The position numbers and the translations under genes are program-made. The notes under the pieces are model-generated. The model ran no database searches, had not been told where the DNA came from, and saw only the letters and a list, made by a program, of their open reading frames with translations. Shown here one piece after another: positions 24,324 through 31,649 of a stretch of 64,000 bases of DNA. Origin of the DNA: a virus. The stretch covers positions 62,001-126,000 of the IMG/VR virus record IMGVR_UViG_3300027668_000008. One strand, given 5' to 3'. Position 1 is the first letter of the stretch. Each line of letters opens with the position of its first letter.

Positions 24324-24351
24324 AGTATAACACAACTAGCCATGTTGTCAA
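24324..24351 (-). promoter_or_regulatory. sigma70-type promoter with conserved leader
   Basis: GGTTGACA, 16 bases, TATACT, then TATAAGTTAAACAA and CGGAG before the 24293 start. Confidence 0.7.
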
Positions 24352-24356
24352 CCGGT

Positions 24357-24482
24357 TTATAACTGATTGCCAATCTTTTCTTTAGTATATTCAGAGGCAG
24401 ACGTAATGTCTTTACCAACTCCTGCAACTGTTGAACAAGCACCTAACGTTAGGCAAACTAATAGTAATGTAAAGTATTTCAT
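24357..24482 (-). CDS. entericidin-like small lipoprotein (41 aa)
   Basis: A 41-residue frame starts at ATG 24480-24482. A hydrophobic signal ends in LGAC, a lipobox, followed by STVAGVGKDI and a short charged helix. Cellular entericidin A/B lipoproteins have this size and a C(N/S)TVAG.GKD core, so the resemblance is strong. It is translated one base after the upstream small gene, which carries AAGGAG. Entericidins are membrane-active toxin/antidote peptides. A phage role in envelope stress or lysis is only a guess. Confidence 0.68.
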   Translation of the reverse strand: MKYFTLLLVCLTLGACSTVAGVGKDITSASEYTKEKIGNQL

Positions 24483-24483
24483 T

Positions 24484-24630
24484 TTACTTCTCCTTGATAT
24501 AGTGATGGGGGTGAGCCTTTGGGCTCTGTTTAAAGATACTGTTCATATGTTTTTCTGCTTCTTGAACAGTATCAAATTCTGCGATGACGACCTCGTCTTC
24601 GACTTTGGGTGTGTAGATAACTTGCCACAT
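24484..24630 (-). CDS. small hypothetical protein (48 aa)
   Basis: A 48-residue frame from ATG 24628-24630 (MWQVIYTPK) with an alternating strand and a helix, ending His/Lys-rich. It links the 24633-24956 gene to the entericidin-like gene with almost no gaps, and its 3' end supplies the next ribosome site. No family is recognised. Confidence 0.55.
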   Translation of the reverse strand: MWQVIYTPKVEDEVVIAEFDTVQEAEKHMNSIFKQSPKAHPHHYIKEK

Positions 24631-24632
24631 TT

Positions 24633-24956
24633 TTATTCTACCGGTGAAGATTGAATAAATGCTTTTTCAAGTTTCTCTTTTTGCAAGTCTCGTAGACGTT
24701 GCAATTTTTTAGCATTCTTAGGTGCTTGGACTTCCTTTTGAGCATAGTTTATTAACTGCTCTTCCTCTGGAGTAATGTCCTTTGCTTTCATACCAAACAG
24801 TTCACCAAAGTTACTTAAACGGTATCCCAGGTCAGACAGTGTATTAGCACGAACATCATCTTTTTCAATAAAGGATAAGTCCATTACATCTCTGCCAAAT
24901 GCTCTTACTTCCATTTCGTTGGAGGTTAAGTCGTAGATTGATTTAATCGGATTCAT
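24633..24956 (-). CDS. hypothetical helical protein (107 aa)
   Basis: A charged, helical 107-residue protein with LSDLGYRLSNFGELFGM in the middle and a basic C-terminal helix. No domain is recognised. It lies in one operon with the SprT-like gene upstream. Confidence 0.55.
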   Translation of the reverse strand: MNPIKSIYDLTSNEMEVRAFGRDVMDLSFIEKDDVRANTLSDLGYRLSNFGELFGMKAKDITPEEEQLINYAQKEVQAPKNAKKLQRLRDLQKEKLEKAFIQSSPVE

Positions 24957-24989
24957 AGATTTCTCTCTTTCGGTTGTGATTGATTGTTA

Positions 24990-25487
24990 TTATTGTTTGA
25001 TTTCGGCGTAGTCTTCGTTCTTTGTCCAAGGTTGCTTAGACAACTTGTTCTCTTGAGCCCAACGAACAAAGAGACCAATCTCTTTACCATGTGCTTCAAT
25101 TTCCCAAGGATAGTCGTAGTAGTTTGATTCTTTTTCTTCAAACATTTTACCACACCATCGAATTTTATCTGAGGTAGCAAGGTCAACCATTTCGCCTTTA
25201 GCAAATTGTTTAACGTGTACCATTTCGTGTGCAATAGTTTCCAACATTCTACGCATTCGTAGTTTGCTGTCTGCTCTAATAGAGAATTCACGTGGTCTCC
25301 AGTTGTTGTCTTCCCAACAAGAATCACCATACACTTCCTCCTTTTTCATTAAGTTCGGAACAAGTTGAATTTCTATTTCTATGTTTTTTTGGAGTCGCTT
25401 GGACATTAACAAGTCTGCACAGAATTTTGCTATAGACTCGGTGTAAGTTCTCTGGGTTTTGAACCCGCCTGTTACTGTTACTTTCAT
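24990..25487 (-). CDS. SprT-like zinc metalloprotease (165 aa)
   Basis: HEMVH at about residues 88-92 (ETIAHEMVHVKQF) gives the HExxH zinc site. A downstream EIEAHGKE segment could supply the third ligand, as in SprT/Spartan-like proteins. The protein is otherwise short and lacks a zinc ribbon. It might cleave DNA-protein crosslinks or host factors. This function is inferred. It has an early promoter at 25522-25549. Confidence 0.68.
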   Translation of the reverse strand: MKVTVTGGFKTQRTYTESIAKFCADLLMSKRLQKNIEIEIQLVPNLMKKEEVYGDSCWEDNNWRPREFSIRADSKLRMRRMLETIAHEMVHVKQFAKGEMVDLATSDKIRWCGKMFEEKESNYYDYPWEIEAHGKEIGLFVRWAQENKLSKQPWTKNEDYAEIKQ

Positions 25488-25521
25488 GTCTGTTCTCTAT
25501 TGTATTTAACATCATTTAACT

Positions 25522-25549
25522 AATATAACATATATGCTTAATCTGTCAA
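25522..25549 (-). promoter_or_regulatory. sigma70-type promoter (TTGACA-16-TATATT)
   Basis: AAAGGTTGACA, 16 bases, TATATT, then a TTAGTTAAA leader before the SprT-like gene. Confidence 0.62.
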
Positions 25550-25616
25550 CCTTTAAAAATCCTTCTAAATCAACGATTGTTAAAAATAGTAAGGAATCTT
25601 TTTTTAAGATTAATAA

Positions 25617-26075
25617 TTAAACTACCATATTATCCTTTCTTTTGCCTAGGAAGTCACCTTCCAAATACGTTTTAGCCATATGGCATAATACACACAATGT
25701 ATTAATATTATCCTGTGTATCTGCTCCACCATGACTTTTTAAGTGGATATGGTCACCATGCATTACGCCTCGCATGGCTCGATTTTGTATAAATGGGTCT
25801 TCATGGTTAAATCGTAGTGTATCTTCACGTGGATCATAACCGCAGGTTGTACATTCCCACCCTCTATAAAATGTATGTGGTCTTTCTGGCTTACCCATTC
25901 CACCATAAGCATTACATTCTAATTGATGTTCTCTGCATAGTACTTGACTACCAGGTCCTTCGAACATACTTAATTTGTTATCACAATCCTCTAACATACA
26001 ACACTTGTTCTTAAGTTGTTGTTCAGTTAGTACTGACGACGATTTAAACTTGTCTTTAGCAGGATCTCTTAACAT
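25617..26075 (-). CDS. HNH endonuclease-type protein (152 aa)
   Basis: Residues about 105-140 read GDHIHLKSHGGADTQDNINT followed by LCVLCHMAKT. This is the HNH core with D-H, N and the final H, flanked by CxxC zinc ligands (CTTCG and CVLC). A second Cys set lies near residues 26-48. The start at 26075 overlaps the upstream stop (TAATG). It could be a homing, packaging-associated or host-DNA nuclease. It is coupled to a ParB/DGQH-like protein. Confidence 0.8.
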   Translation of the reverse strand: MLRDPAKDKFKSSSVLTEQQLKNKCCMLEDCDNKLSMFEGPGSQVLCREHQLECNAYGGMGKPERPHTFYRGWECTTCGYDPREDTLRFNHEDPFIQNRAMRGVMHGDHIHLKSHGGADTQDNINTLCVLCHMAKTYLEGDFLGKRKDNMVV

Positions 26076-27214
26076 TACCACAAGTCCTTTCCATCAACTG
26101 CAAACAAGTGTTTGTACTTTGGAGTTTTAAGTGTAGTACTTTTTTTCATTTGAGCAATAAGAAACGGAATACCAAAACGAGGTTCTGTAGTAAAACCTTT
26201 TAAACCATTTTCTGCGTATTCATCTGCGTTTGCTTGTGCATACCATGTTTCATATGATAGTTTTACTTTACTCCAGAATGAACCTGTTTCACTCCAATTT
26301 GCTTCAAAGTACTCTTTACAGAACAATGCAAAGTTTAATAGGTATTTGTCATCTACTTTAATACCATCTTTAAAACAAGCATCAAAGAATTCATATAGTA
26401 CCCTTGCTTCTTTGGCTTGTACAGGACGTTCTTCATTAATATATGTCCAATACTTTGCAAACATACGAGTAACATCAACGTCTTTACGTTTTGCTAAATT
26501 CTTTGTCATAATAGTATCTGCCAACAAAGTGAATGCACCTGCTTTGCGTTCGTCTCCAAACTTATCATGTGTAACAAACAATCCTGCTTCTTTAAGTATA
26601 TCGTTAATTTTAGCAGTGTCCTGCCAAATTTCATCATCACTTAAATCAACTTTAACACCGTATACCATTTGCTTGTAAGTATCGATAAAGTCTAGTTTCT
26701 CTTTTGCATCACCGTTAAGTAAAATAAAGTTACGTCTAATTTCCAACCTGTGTTTGATAGGATAAATGTTAACTGGGACCATTGCTTGTGCTTGTCTCTC
26801 ACCAAATACTTTTGTAAGTATAATGTAAAGTGCTATAGCAGTGTGTTGCCCGTCCCATGCAATATAGTTGTCTCCTTCTTTGTAAACTTGTATAGGCATT
26901 ACCATCGTTTGGCTAAAGTGATTTAGTATGCTTAAAACGTGACGCATATTAACAGGACGTTGCATTGTTGAGTCAATTAGTATTTTATTAAAATCTACAG
27001 GAATGGCTTCTACTAGACTTATGTCTGCAAAATCTTTCCATTTGTCCTTATTACGTCTTTTGAATTCTTCTACAACTGCTTCGAGTTGTGCTTGGAATTT
27101 AGGTGCTAGTAAGAATGCTTCGTCTATACGTTGTTGTAACGATACGAAGTGACTTTCTGTATGTTCATATTGTGCATTTACAATATCTGCGTGTGCAGTA
27201 AATGGTGTACTCAT
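26075..27214 (-). CDS. ParB/DGQHR-like domain protein (379 aa)
   Basis: The start is placed at ATG 27212-27214 (MSTPFTAHA), behind AGAGGAAA. Residues about 105-150 contain MVMPIQVYKEGDNYIAWDGQ followed by HTAIALYII, similar to the DGQH segment of ParB/Srx-fold and DGQHR-domain proteins. The rest is helical and not recognised. The gene overlaps the HNH gene, so the pair probably acts together, possibly in DNA recognition and cleavage. This is inference. Confidence 0.62.
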   Translation of the reverse strand: MSTPFTAHADIVNAQYEHTESHFVSLQQRIDEAFLLAPKFQAQLEAVVEEFKRRNKDKWKDFADISLVEAIPVDFNKILIDSTMQRPVNMRHVLSILNHFSQTMVMPIQVYKEGDNYIAWDGQHTAIALYIILTKVFGERQAQAMVPVNIYPIKHRLEIRRNFILLNGDAKEKLDFIDTYKQMVYGVKVDLSDDEIWQDTAKINDILKEAGLFVTHDKFGDERKAGAFTLLADTIMTKNLAKRKDVDVTRMFAKYWTYINEERPVQAKEARVLYEFFDACFKDGIKVDDKYLLNFALFCKEYFEANWSETGSFWSKVKLSYETWYAQANADEYAENGLKGFTTEPRFGIPFLIAQMKKSTTLKTPKYKHLFAVDGKDLW

Positions 27215-27270
27215 TATATTTTCCTCTGTTATCGGCATATCCAGCCTAAGGTTTATTAACTTATAATACT

Positions 27271-27298
27271 ATAATAGCATCTTTACTCAAAGTGTCAA
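27271..27298 (-). promoter_or_regulatory. sigma70-type promoter (TTGACA-16-TATTAT)
   Basis: The -35 TTGACA overlaps the stop codon of the upstream small gene. TATTAT and a TATAAGTTAATAAA leader follow. Confidence 0.62.
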
Positions 27299-27471
27299 TC
27301 GAAAAAATTACCTAATACCCAAACATACTTTGTATCAGATACTTGATCCCATCTTCCGTCTTTCCAATTTGGCCACAATATAGACCTATTAGCATCTTCC
27401 ATTACATCAAGCCCATTTTCTGCTTTTGCAGTAAACGTTTTGCCCATTGCTTCAAATATAAATGTTTTCAT
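27295..27471 (-). CDS. small hypothetical protein (58 aa)
   Basis: A 58-residue frame from ATG 27469-27471 (MKTFIFEAMGKT), with strands first and a Trp-rich end (LWPNWKDGRWDQV). It has its own early promoter and an AAAGGA ribosome site. No family is recognised. Confidence 0.6.
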   Translation of the reverse strand: MKTFIFEAMGKTFTAKAENGLDVMEDANRSILWPNWKDGRWDQVSDTKYVWVLGNFFD

Positions 27472-27501
27472 AATGTAATCCTTTTATTTAAGTTATACTA
27501 T

Positions 27502-27529
27502 ATAATAACACATCTAGCCATATTGTCAA
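27502..27529 (-). promoter_or_regulatory. sigma70-type promoter (TTGACA-16-TATTAT)
   Basis: GGTTGACA, 16 bases, TATTAT, then a TATAACTTAAATAAAAGGA leader for the 58-residue gene. Confidence 0.68.
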
Positions 27530-27560
27530 CCTAAAAAGACAGGGTTTTTTGCTGTTTTTA

Positions 27561-27568
27561 GGTAAATA
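27561..27568 (+). promoter_or_regulatory. late-like promoter variant (GGTAAATA)
   Basis: GGTAAATACAC lies about 32 bases before the plus-strand gene at 27600. It resembles the late octamer with two changes. Confidence 0.35.
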
Positions 27569-27599
27569 CACTGAAGGGCATTCATAACGAGGAAAACCG

Positions 27600-28019
27600 A
27601 TGGAATTGAAAAAAGTATTTACATGGCTCCCTATTGCCCTTGCATTAATAGGTTCTCTTTACACAGGTATAAATGTTGTATCCACATTAAACAACACTAT
27701 TGCCGCACATACTATACTTCTAAGTGAACATACTCAAAAGATTGCATCTGTTGACGAGAAGTACGGTATAGAGATAAAAAATCTAACACAAAAATACAAC
27801 GAAGCACGTGAAGAACTTGTTATACAAATGACAGATGCATTCTCACGAATTACTGAAATTAGAGTTAAAACAGAAGCCCTTAGAGATGGATCATACAAAA
27901 TGGCTAGTCAGGCAGAGCTAAGAGCATTAGAAGATAGTTATTACAAATTAAGTGATTCACTTAATCAACTCACGTATGATATTAAAGATTTAAAACGTGA
28001 ACTGACAGGTGGTTACTAA
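27600..28019 (+). CDS. membrane-anchored coiled-coil protein (139 aa)
   Basis: One N-terminal membrane segment (residues 8-28) is followed by about 100 residues of coiled coil. It lies on the opposite strand from its surroundings and is coupled by TAATG to an exported protein. The pair ends in a strong terminator. It resembles an inner spanin in topology, but a better spanin pair exists at 18 kb. It may be an inserted accessory cassette. Confidence 0.6.
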   Translation: MELKKVFTWLPIALALIGSLYTGINVVSTLNNTIAAHTILLSEHTQKIASVDEKYGIEIKNLTQKYNEAREELVIQMTDAFSRITEIRVKTEALRDGSYKMASQAELRALEDSYYKLSDSLNQLTYDIKDLKRELTGGY

Positions 28020-28033
28020 TGGAGGGTGCAAGG

Positions 28034-28540
28034 ATGGACTTACGATTTACATTTTTACTACTGGCGGCTTTGGCTTTATTTGCATTTTTTGTTAGCCCTG
28101 CTCATGCAAGAAACGATTACTTAAACTCTGATCAACATTGTAGTGGTGCTAGATTAGAACCTTACATAGAATATTCTAAGACAGACAATAATGGTACAGG
28201 TACATCTAATAGTGGATACGACGATAACAGAGGCACTATTGGATTAAGATTAAGCATACCTTTACAAAGTACTTGTACAAAACGATACAGAGGTATTGTA
28301 ACAGAAAATGCCGCAATAAGACAGCAATTAGAATTGTTGAAAATGTGTGGTAGATACAAAGGACTTGAACTAGGACCCGACTTTAAAGAACTTAAACACA
28401 AGTGTAGTCAAGTATGGAAATCAGACGAGTTAAGAAAAAAACAAGATATTGCTGATGAAGAAGTTAAAGATAAAAGAATTAAAGAACTAGAACGCAAGTT
28501 AAAAGCAAACGAAGATAAGAAACGCAAAACACAAGATTAA
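28034..28540 (+). CDS. exported periplasmic protein (168 aa)
   Basis: I choose ATG 28034 (MDLRFTFLL) behind GGAGGGTGCAAGG. An ATG at 28019 overlapping the previous stop is the alternative. A signal peptide ends at PAHA before Arg. The mature region has a beta-rich first part with Cys residues and a long Lys/Glu coiled-coil tail. No family is recognised. It partners the membrane coiled-coil protein upstream. Confidence 0.6.
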   Translation: MDLRFTFLLLAALALFAFFVSPAHARNDYLNSDQHCSGARLEPYIEYSKTDNNGTGTSNSGYDDNRGTIGLRLSIPLQSTCTKRYRGIVTENAAIRQQLELLKMCGRYKGLELGPDFKELKHKCSQVWKSDELRKKQDIADEEVKDKRIKELERKLKANEDKKRKTQD

Positions 28541-28551
28541 TAACTCATAAA

Positions 28552-28590
28552 AAAACCCAGTACACTTAATTGTATACTGGGTTTCTTTTT
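28552..28590 (+). terminator. strong Rho-independent terminator
   Basis: AAACCCAGTA pairs with TACTGGGTTT, followed by CTTTTT. A-tracts on the left arm let it also act for the minus-strand gene that ends at 28604. Confidence 0.82.
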
Positions 28591-28603
28591 GGCTGTATTA
28601 TAG

Positions 28604-29209
28604 TTAGAAACTAATTGTAAGTCCTACTGCTAATTCCTTGTCTTCAAGGTCAAAGCTCTTAGAACGGTCTTCAACAATAGATGCCTTTACTGACATAGTA
28701 TCAGTCATTGCAAATGAGGCACCATATTCTAAATAAGAGTCATTACGATCAAAGTCTAATGCATCATTAGAGTCTGCTTTCCAATCAAAGCCTGCTTCTG
28801 CGAATGGAGAAATTCTACCAAACGTTTTTGTTACACCTACATAAGGTGAAGCAGTGATTGTTTCTTGTGTTAAACTATCACCCCATTTGTAAGCCAAGCC
28901 TGCACCGACATATGTATCTAACAACGGAGCAATATCAACGCCACCACCGATTGGGAAGTTTAATTGCTTACTTGCTTTTAATTGCCAGTCTGTTACACTA
29001 CCGTTTTGGAAGTATGTTACACTAGCATCTACAGGGCCAACTGTTGTACCAAAGGCAAATTGATTAGCACCTGTCTCAGGAGTCTTTACTGAGATTGAAT
29101 AGTCTTCTGAAACTGCTGTAAGTTTCATAGTACCATTATCGTAGTTTTCAGCAAATGCTGATGTTGCCATCAGTGTTAGTGCCGTTACTACTGTCATCAT
29201 TTTTTTCAT
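28604..29209 (-). CDS. phage-encoded outer-membrane beta-barrel protein (201 aa)
   Basis: I start at ATG 29207-29209 (MKKMMTVV) behind AAAGGAAAC. A signal peptide ends at SAFA before Glu. The mature part is a series of amphipathic strands with Gly turns, and it ends in ELAVGLTISF, the C-terminal aromatic signature used by BamA. The size suits an 8-stranded barrel. Such phage proteins can alter host receptors or exclude superinfection. That role is inferred. It has a separate leader with a hairpin at 29272-29293. Confidence 0.8.
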   Translation of the reverse strand: MKKMMTVVTALTLMATSAFAENYDNGTMKLTAVSEDYSISVKTPETGANQFAFGTTVGPVDASVTYFQNGSVTDWQLKASKQLNFPIGGGVDIAPLLDTYVGAGLAYKWGDSLTQETITASPYVGVTKTFGRISPFAEAGFDWKADSNDALDFDRNDSYLEYGASFAMTDTMSVKASIVEDRSKSFDLEDKELAVGLTISF

Positions 29210-29271
29210 ATTGTTTCCTTTAATTATGAATAATTGCAACTCTTATGTAGAGTCACAGTAACATCACAAGT

Positions 29272-29293
29272 ACAGACACCCTTCGGTGCCTGT
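29272..29293 (-). other. hairpin in the leader of the outer-membrane protein gene
   Basis: ACAGGCACC and GGTGTCTGT form a 9-bp stem (one G-U) with a GAAG loop. No U-tract follows, so a processing or stability element is more likely than a terminator. Confidence 0.5.
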
Positions 29294-29323
29294 AATTGTA
29301 AATTCTATATAGGTTGTCTTAGA

Positions 29324-30241
29324 TTAAATCTGAGATAACTCAACCAATGTTGCTGAAAGATTGATCTCGGGGTCACTTACTAAACTGTGATTAACTAGTC
29401 CAGTTCGTATAGTTAAGATTGCCTTGTCTTGTCCTTCTTCGGTGTCACTCCAAAGTTCTAAGTTGTCATACATCCAACGGAATAAGTCTTCCATTTCGTC
29501 TGCTCTTACTTGGCTTGTTAATAGTTTCCTTGCTTCGCGGATCTTACCCGCTTTAAACATATCTACCATTGCAAGTTTATAATCAGCAGTAGTATTCTCA
29601 CTTTGTTTTGGGCTTTGTAGCTCACCATCGACAGTATTCATCTGACATAAGTTTAAACTCTTACGCAAGTCTGGATATGTCGCCTTAACGTAACTATCTA
29701 GTACATCTAACTCAAACTTTACGTTCTCGTCAATCATAACCTTTGCCAAACGTGCAGTAAATTCAGTTGAATCAATCTTATCTATATGAAAGCCTTGACA
29801 CCTTGAATGTAATGCAGGTATAACTCTATTAGGATAGTTACACGTTAAAATAAATCTAGCAGTACTGGCATATGTTTCCATAACACCACGTAATGCCGCT
29901 TGACCATTTGGACTAATATAGTCCGCCTCGTCTAGTAGTACAACCTTAAACTCTCCAAAAGGCATTGTTTGTACAAAGCCAGTTATTTTGTCACGGATTG
30001 TGTCTACTGAGTTTTCCCTACTAGCATTAATTTCTAAAACATCATACTCGTCGATGTTTAGTGCCTTAATAAGGATTTTTGCTAAAGTAGTTTTGCCGAC
30101 ACCAGGTGCACCACTAAAAAGTAAGTGCGGTATGGCGCCAGACAAAACCCAAGATTCAACTTGTTTCTTTTGTGCTTCGTCACGAAACACATAATTCCCT
30201 ACAGTCGAGGGTCTATATTTTTCTGTCCATAATTCTTTCAT
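29324..30241 (-). CDS. gp44: sliding-clamp loader ATPase, gp44/RFC-small-subunit type (305 aa)
   Basis: Walker A is SGAPGVGKTT at residues 43-52, Walker B is VVLLDEADYI at 100-109 and sensor/SRC is LHSRCQG at 144-150. WTEKYRPSTVGNYVF at the N-terminus is the RFC box II-like start of archaeal, eukaryotic and T4 clamp loaders. It would load the phage clamp during replication and help switch on late transcription. It has its own sigma70 promoter. The partner gp62 was not seen. Confidence 0.93.
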   Translation of the reverse strand: MKELWTEKYRPSTVGNYVFRDEAQKKQVESWVLSGAIPHLLFSGAPGVGKTTLAKILIKALNIDEYDVLEINASRENSVDTIRDKITGFVQTMPFGEFKVVLLDEADYISPNGQAALRGVMETYASTARFILTCNYPNRVIPALHSRCQGFHIDKIDSTEFTARLAKVMIDENVKFELDVLDSYVKATYPDLRKSLNLCQMNTVDGELQSPKQSENTTADYKLAMVDMFKAGKIREARKLLTSQVRADEMEDLFRWMYDNLELWSDTEEGQDKAILTIRTGLVNHSLVSDPEINLSATLVELSQI

Positions 30242-30274
30242 TTCACGCCTGTCTCATTTAAGTAGTTGAATTAC

Positions 30275-30303
30275 AGTATATGCTATATTTGTGATGAAGT
30301 CAA
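30275..30303 (-). promoter_or_regulatory. sigma70-type promoter (TTGACT-17-TATACT)
   Basis: TTGACT, 17 bases and TATACT on the minus strand, about 34 bases before the clamp-loader start. Confidence 0.62.
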
Positions 30304-30323
30304 GAACTATTTAAAAATCTTTA

Positions 30324-30578
30324 TTATATAGTTACTTTTTCGATTTTAGTTACTGTAAACGCTTTGTCGGTAGTATTTGGGAAGAAAGCCTGAAATTGAG
30401 CTTCATCTTCAAATATGATTGTTCTACGAACACCAGTATTACCTTGCATTTCAAAGTTAATTGAAGTACAACCTGGGTTAGTACTACCACAAGGTCCGTG
30501 TTCTGACATGAACTGTACCGTGTTGTCGTATGTGTTTGCGTTGTTAGTTACTAAGTCTGCTATATGTCTTATTGCCAT
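30324..30578 (-). CDS. small hypothetical protein (84 aa)
   Basis: An 84-residue protein with a CGSTNPGC pair near the middle and a strand-helix-strand end. No family is recognised. It follows a GGAG site. Confidence 0.55.
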   Translation of the reverse strand: MAIRHIADLVTNNANTYDNTVQFMSEHGPCGSTNPGCTSINFEMQGNTGVRRTIIFEDEAQFQAFFPNTTDKAFTVTKIEKVTI

Positions 30579-30652
30579 GATATTATTCTCCTAAGATCCT
30601 TCTAGTATTTCTACCTCGAGGCGTATAGTTTATTGTACTAAATTGTACAGTG

Positions 30653-31084
30653 TTATTTATCAAAAGCCTTTAATGCATCTGAAACTTTACCAGGTCGTTT
30701 AGCAGGCATACTATCAGTATGACTTGAATGATCACTTTGATCTGTATCTGATACTAGCAGTAGTGCGTCTGGATCTACTCTACGAATTTTAAATTGCTCG
30801 CCGTTGGGTAATTCGACCATTACGCCACGTGTCCATCTACCATGTTCAACATATACCCATTGACCAGGCTTTAAGTTGTCTTTGTTTTTAGGACCTACTG
30901 CATAAATTTCAGCCCAACGTGGTCGAACGCCTTCTGATTTTCCGTCATCACTTCGTAGGATAATACCGCCTTGTGTTTTGCGTTCTTCGAAGTTCATATC
31001 TTTAACTAGTACGTTTTCATGTAATGCCCTTACGGACTCTATCTTATATACGCCTTGGTATGATGGTGCGTGATTTACTTGCAT
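30653..31084 (-). CDS. GroES/gp31-like co-chaperonin (143 aa)
   Basis: I start at ATG 31082-31084 (MQVNHAPSY), next to the upstream stop. The core reads ALHENVLVKDM, a mobile-loop region with KTQGGIILRS (GroES has GGIVL here), WAEIYAVGPKN, GQWVYVEHGRW and a last strand with ALLLV. This matches the GroES fold. T4 gp31 replaces GroES to fold the capsid protein, and the same role with host GroEL is likely. The last 30 residues are a polar extension absent from GroES. Confidence 0.8.
   Translation of the reverse strand: MQVNHAPSYQGVYKIESVRALHENVLVKDMNFEERKTQGGIILRSDDGKSEGVRPRWAEIYAVGPKNKDNLKPGQWVYVEHGRWTRGVMVELPNGEQFKIRRVDPDALLLVSDTDQSDHSSHTDSMPAKRPGKVSDALKAFDK
30654..30661 (-). promoter_or_regulatory. 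possible T4-late-like promoter (GATAAATA)
   Basis: GATAAATAAC on the minus strand lies 76 bases before the 30578 start and overlaps the end of the co-chaperonin gene. The distance makes it less certain. Confidence 0.35.
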
Positions 31085-31085
31085 A

Positions 31086-31613
31086 TTATATTCTTTTAAT
31101 CCCTTTTTTGGATCTTGCTTTTTGTTTCGGAGTTTGCTCCATCGGAACACTCACTGATTTAGTCGAAGCAAGTGCATCTGCAATACCTTTAGTAGACGTC
31201 TTTTCAACATCTTCAGGTCTTACAAAGTTACCATCTTCGTCTTCTACCCAATCGTCTTCAGACGCTGGTTCATCTAATGGTCCTGTCGGATCATCTTCGA
31301 TTATTTTGTTTGCTTCTGGTGTTGGTGCTGGTGGAATTTCTTCTTGCGGCTGTTGAGAAACAGGAGCAATATTTTCGCCCTCAATGTTAGGATCTCTAGG
31401 CATACCTGTATCTTCTGGTATAACAGATCCTTTAACGTCATAATGTTCTTTCATAACGTCATCTCTAGTTTTAAGAATTTTTCCGCCTGGGCCTAATTGG
31501 TCGCCACGTGCATTTACACGCATATTGCCAACTGCGATAATCGTTTCATTTTTTAAACCTAATGTTTCGATATCAACCATTTTGCCATTTGCAGTTCTGT
31601 ATGACTTTGCCAT
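31086..31613 (-). CDS. conserved marine-phage protein with disordered tail (175 aa)
   Basis: Starts MAKSYRTANGKMVDIETLGL and continues with ETIAVGNMRVNARGDQLG. I recall this N-terminal motif from many T4-like marine phages, without known function. Residues 75-175 are Pro/Glu/Asp-rich and probably disordered, ending in a basic patch. Its late promoter (31642-31649) fits a structural role. Confidence 0.6.
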   Translation of the reverse strand: MAKSYRTANGKMVDIETLGLKNETIIAVGNMRVNARGDQLGPGGKILKTRDDVMKEHYDVKGSVIPEDTGMPRDPNIEGENIAPVSQQPQEEIPPAPTPEANKIIEDDPTGPLDEPASEDDWVEDEDGNFVRPEDVEKTSTKGIADALASTKSVSVPMEQTPKQKARSKKGIKRI

Positions 31614-31641
31614 ATTTTTATCTCCAATTATATACTACTAT

Positions 31642-31649
31642 TATTTATC
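31642..31649 (-). promoter_or_regulatory. T4-late-like promoter (GATAAATA)
   Basis: GATAAATAATAG on the minus strand lies about 29 bases before the 31613 start, followed by GGAG. Confidence 0.5.

Noticed and set aside
24953-25330. A 125-codon minus-strand frame overlapping the SprT-like gene
   Set aside because: It lies in another frame of the metalloprotease gene, and only the 24990-25487 frame has HExxH and a promoter.
25595-25616. AATCTT...AAGATT inverted repeat after the HNH gene as a terminator
   Set aside because: The stem is AT-only and short, so it is too weak to call.
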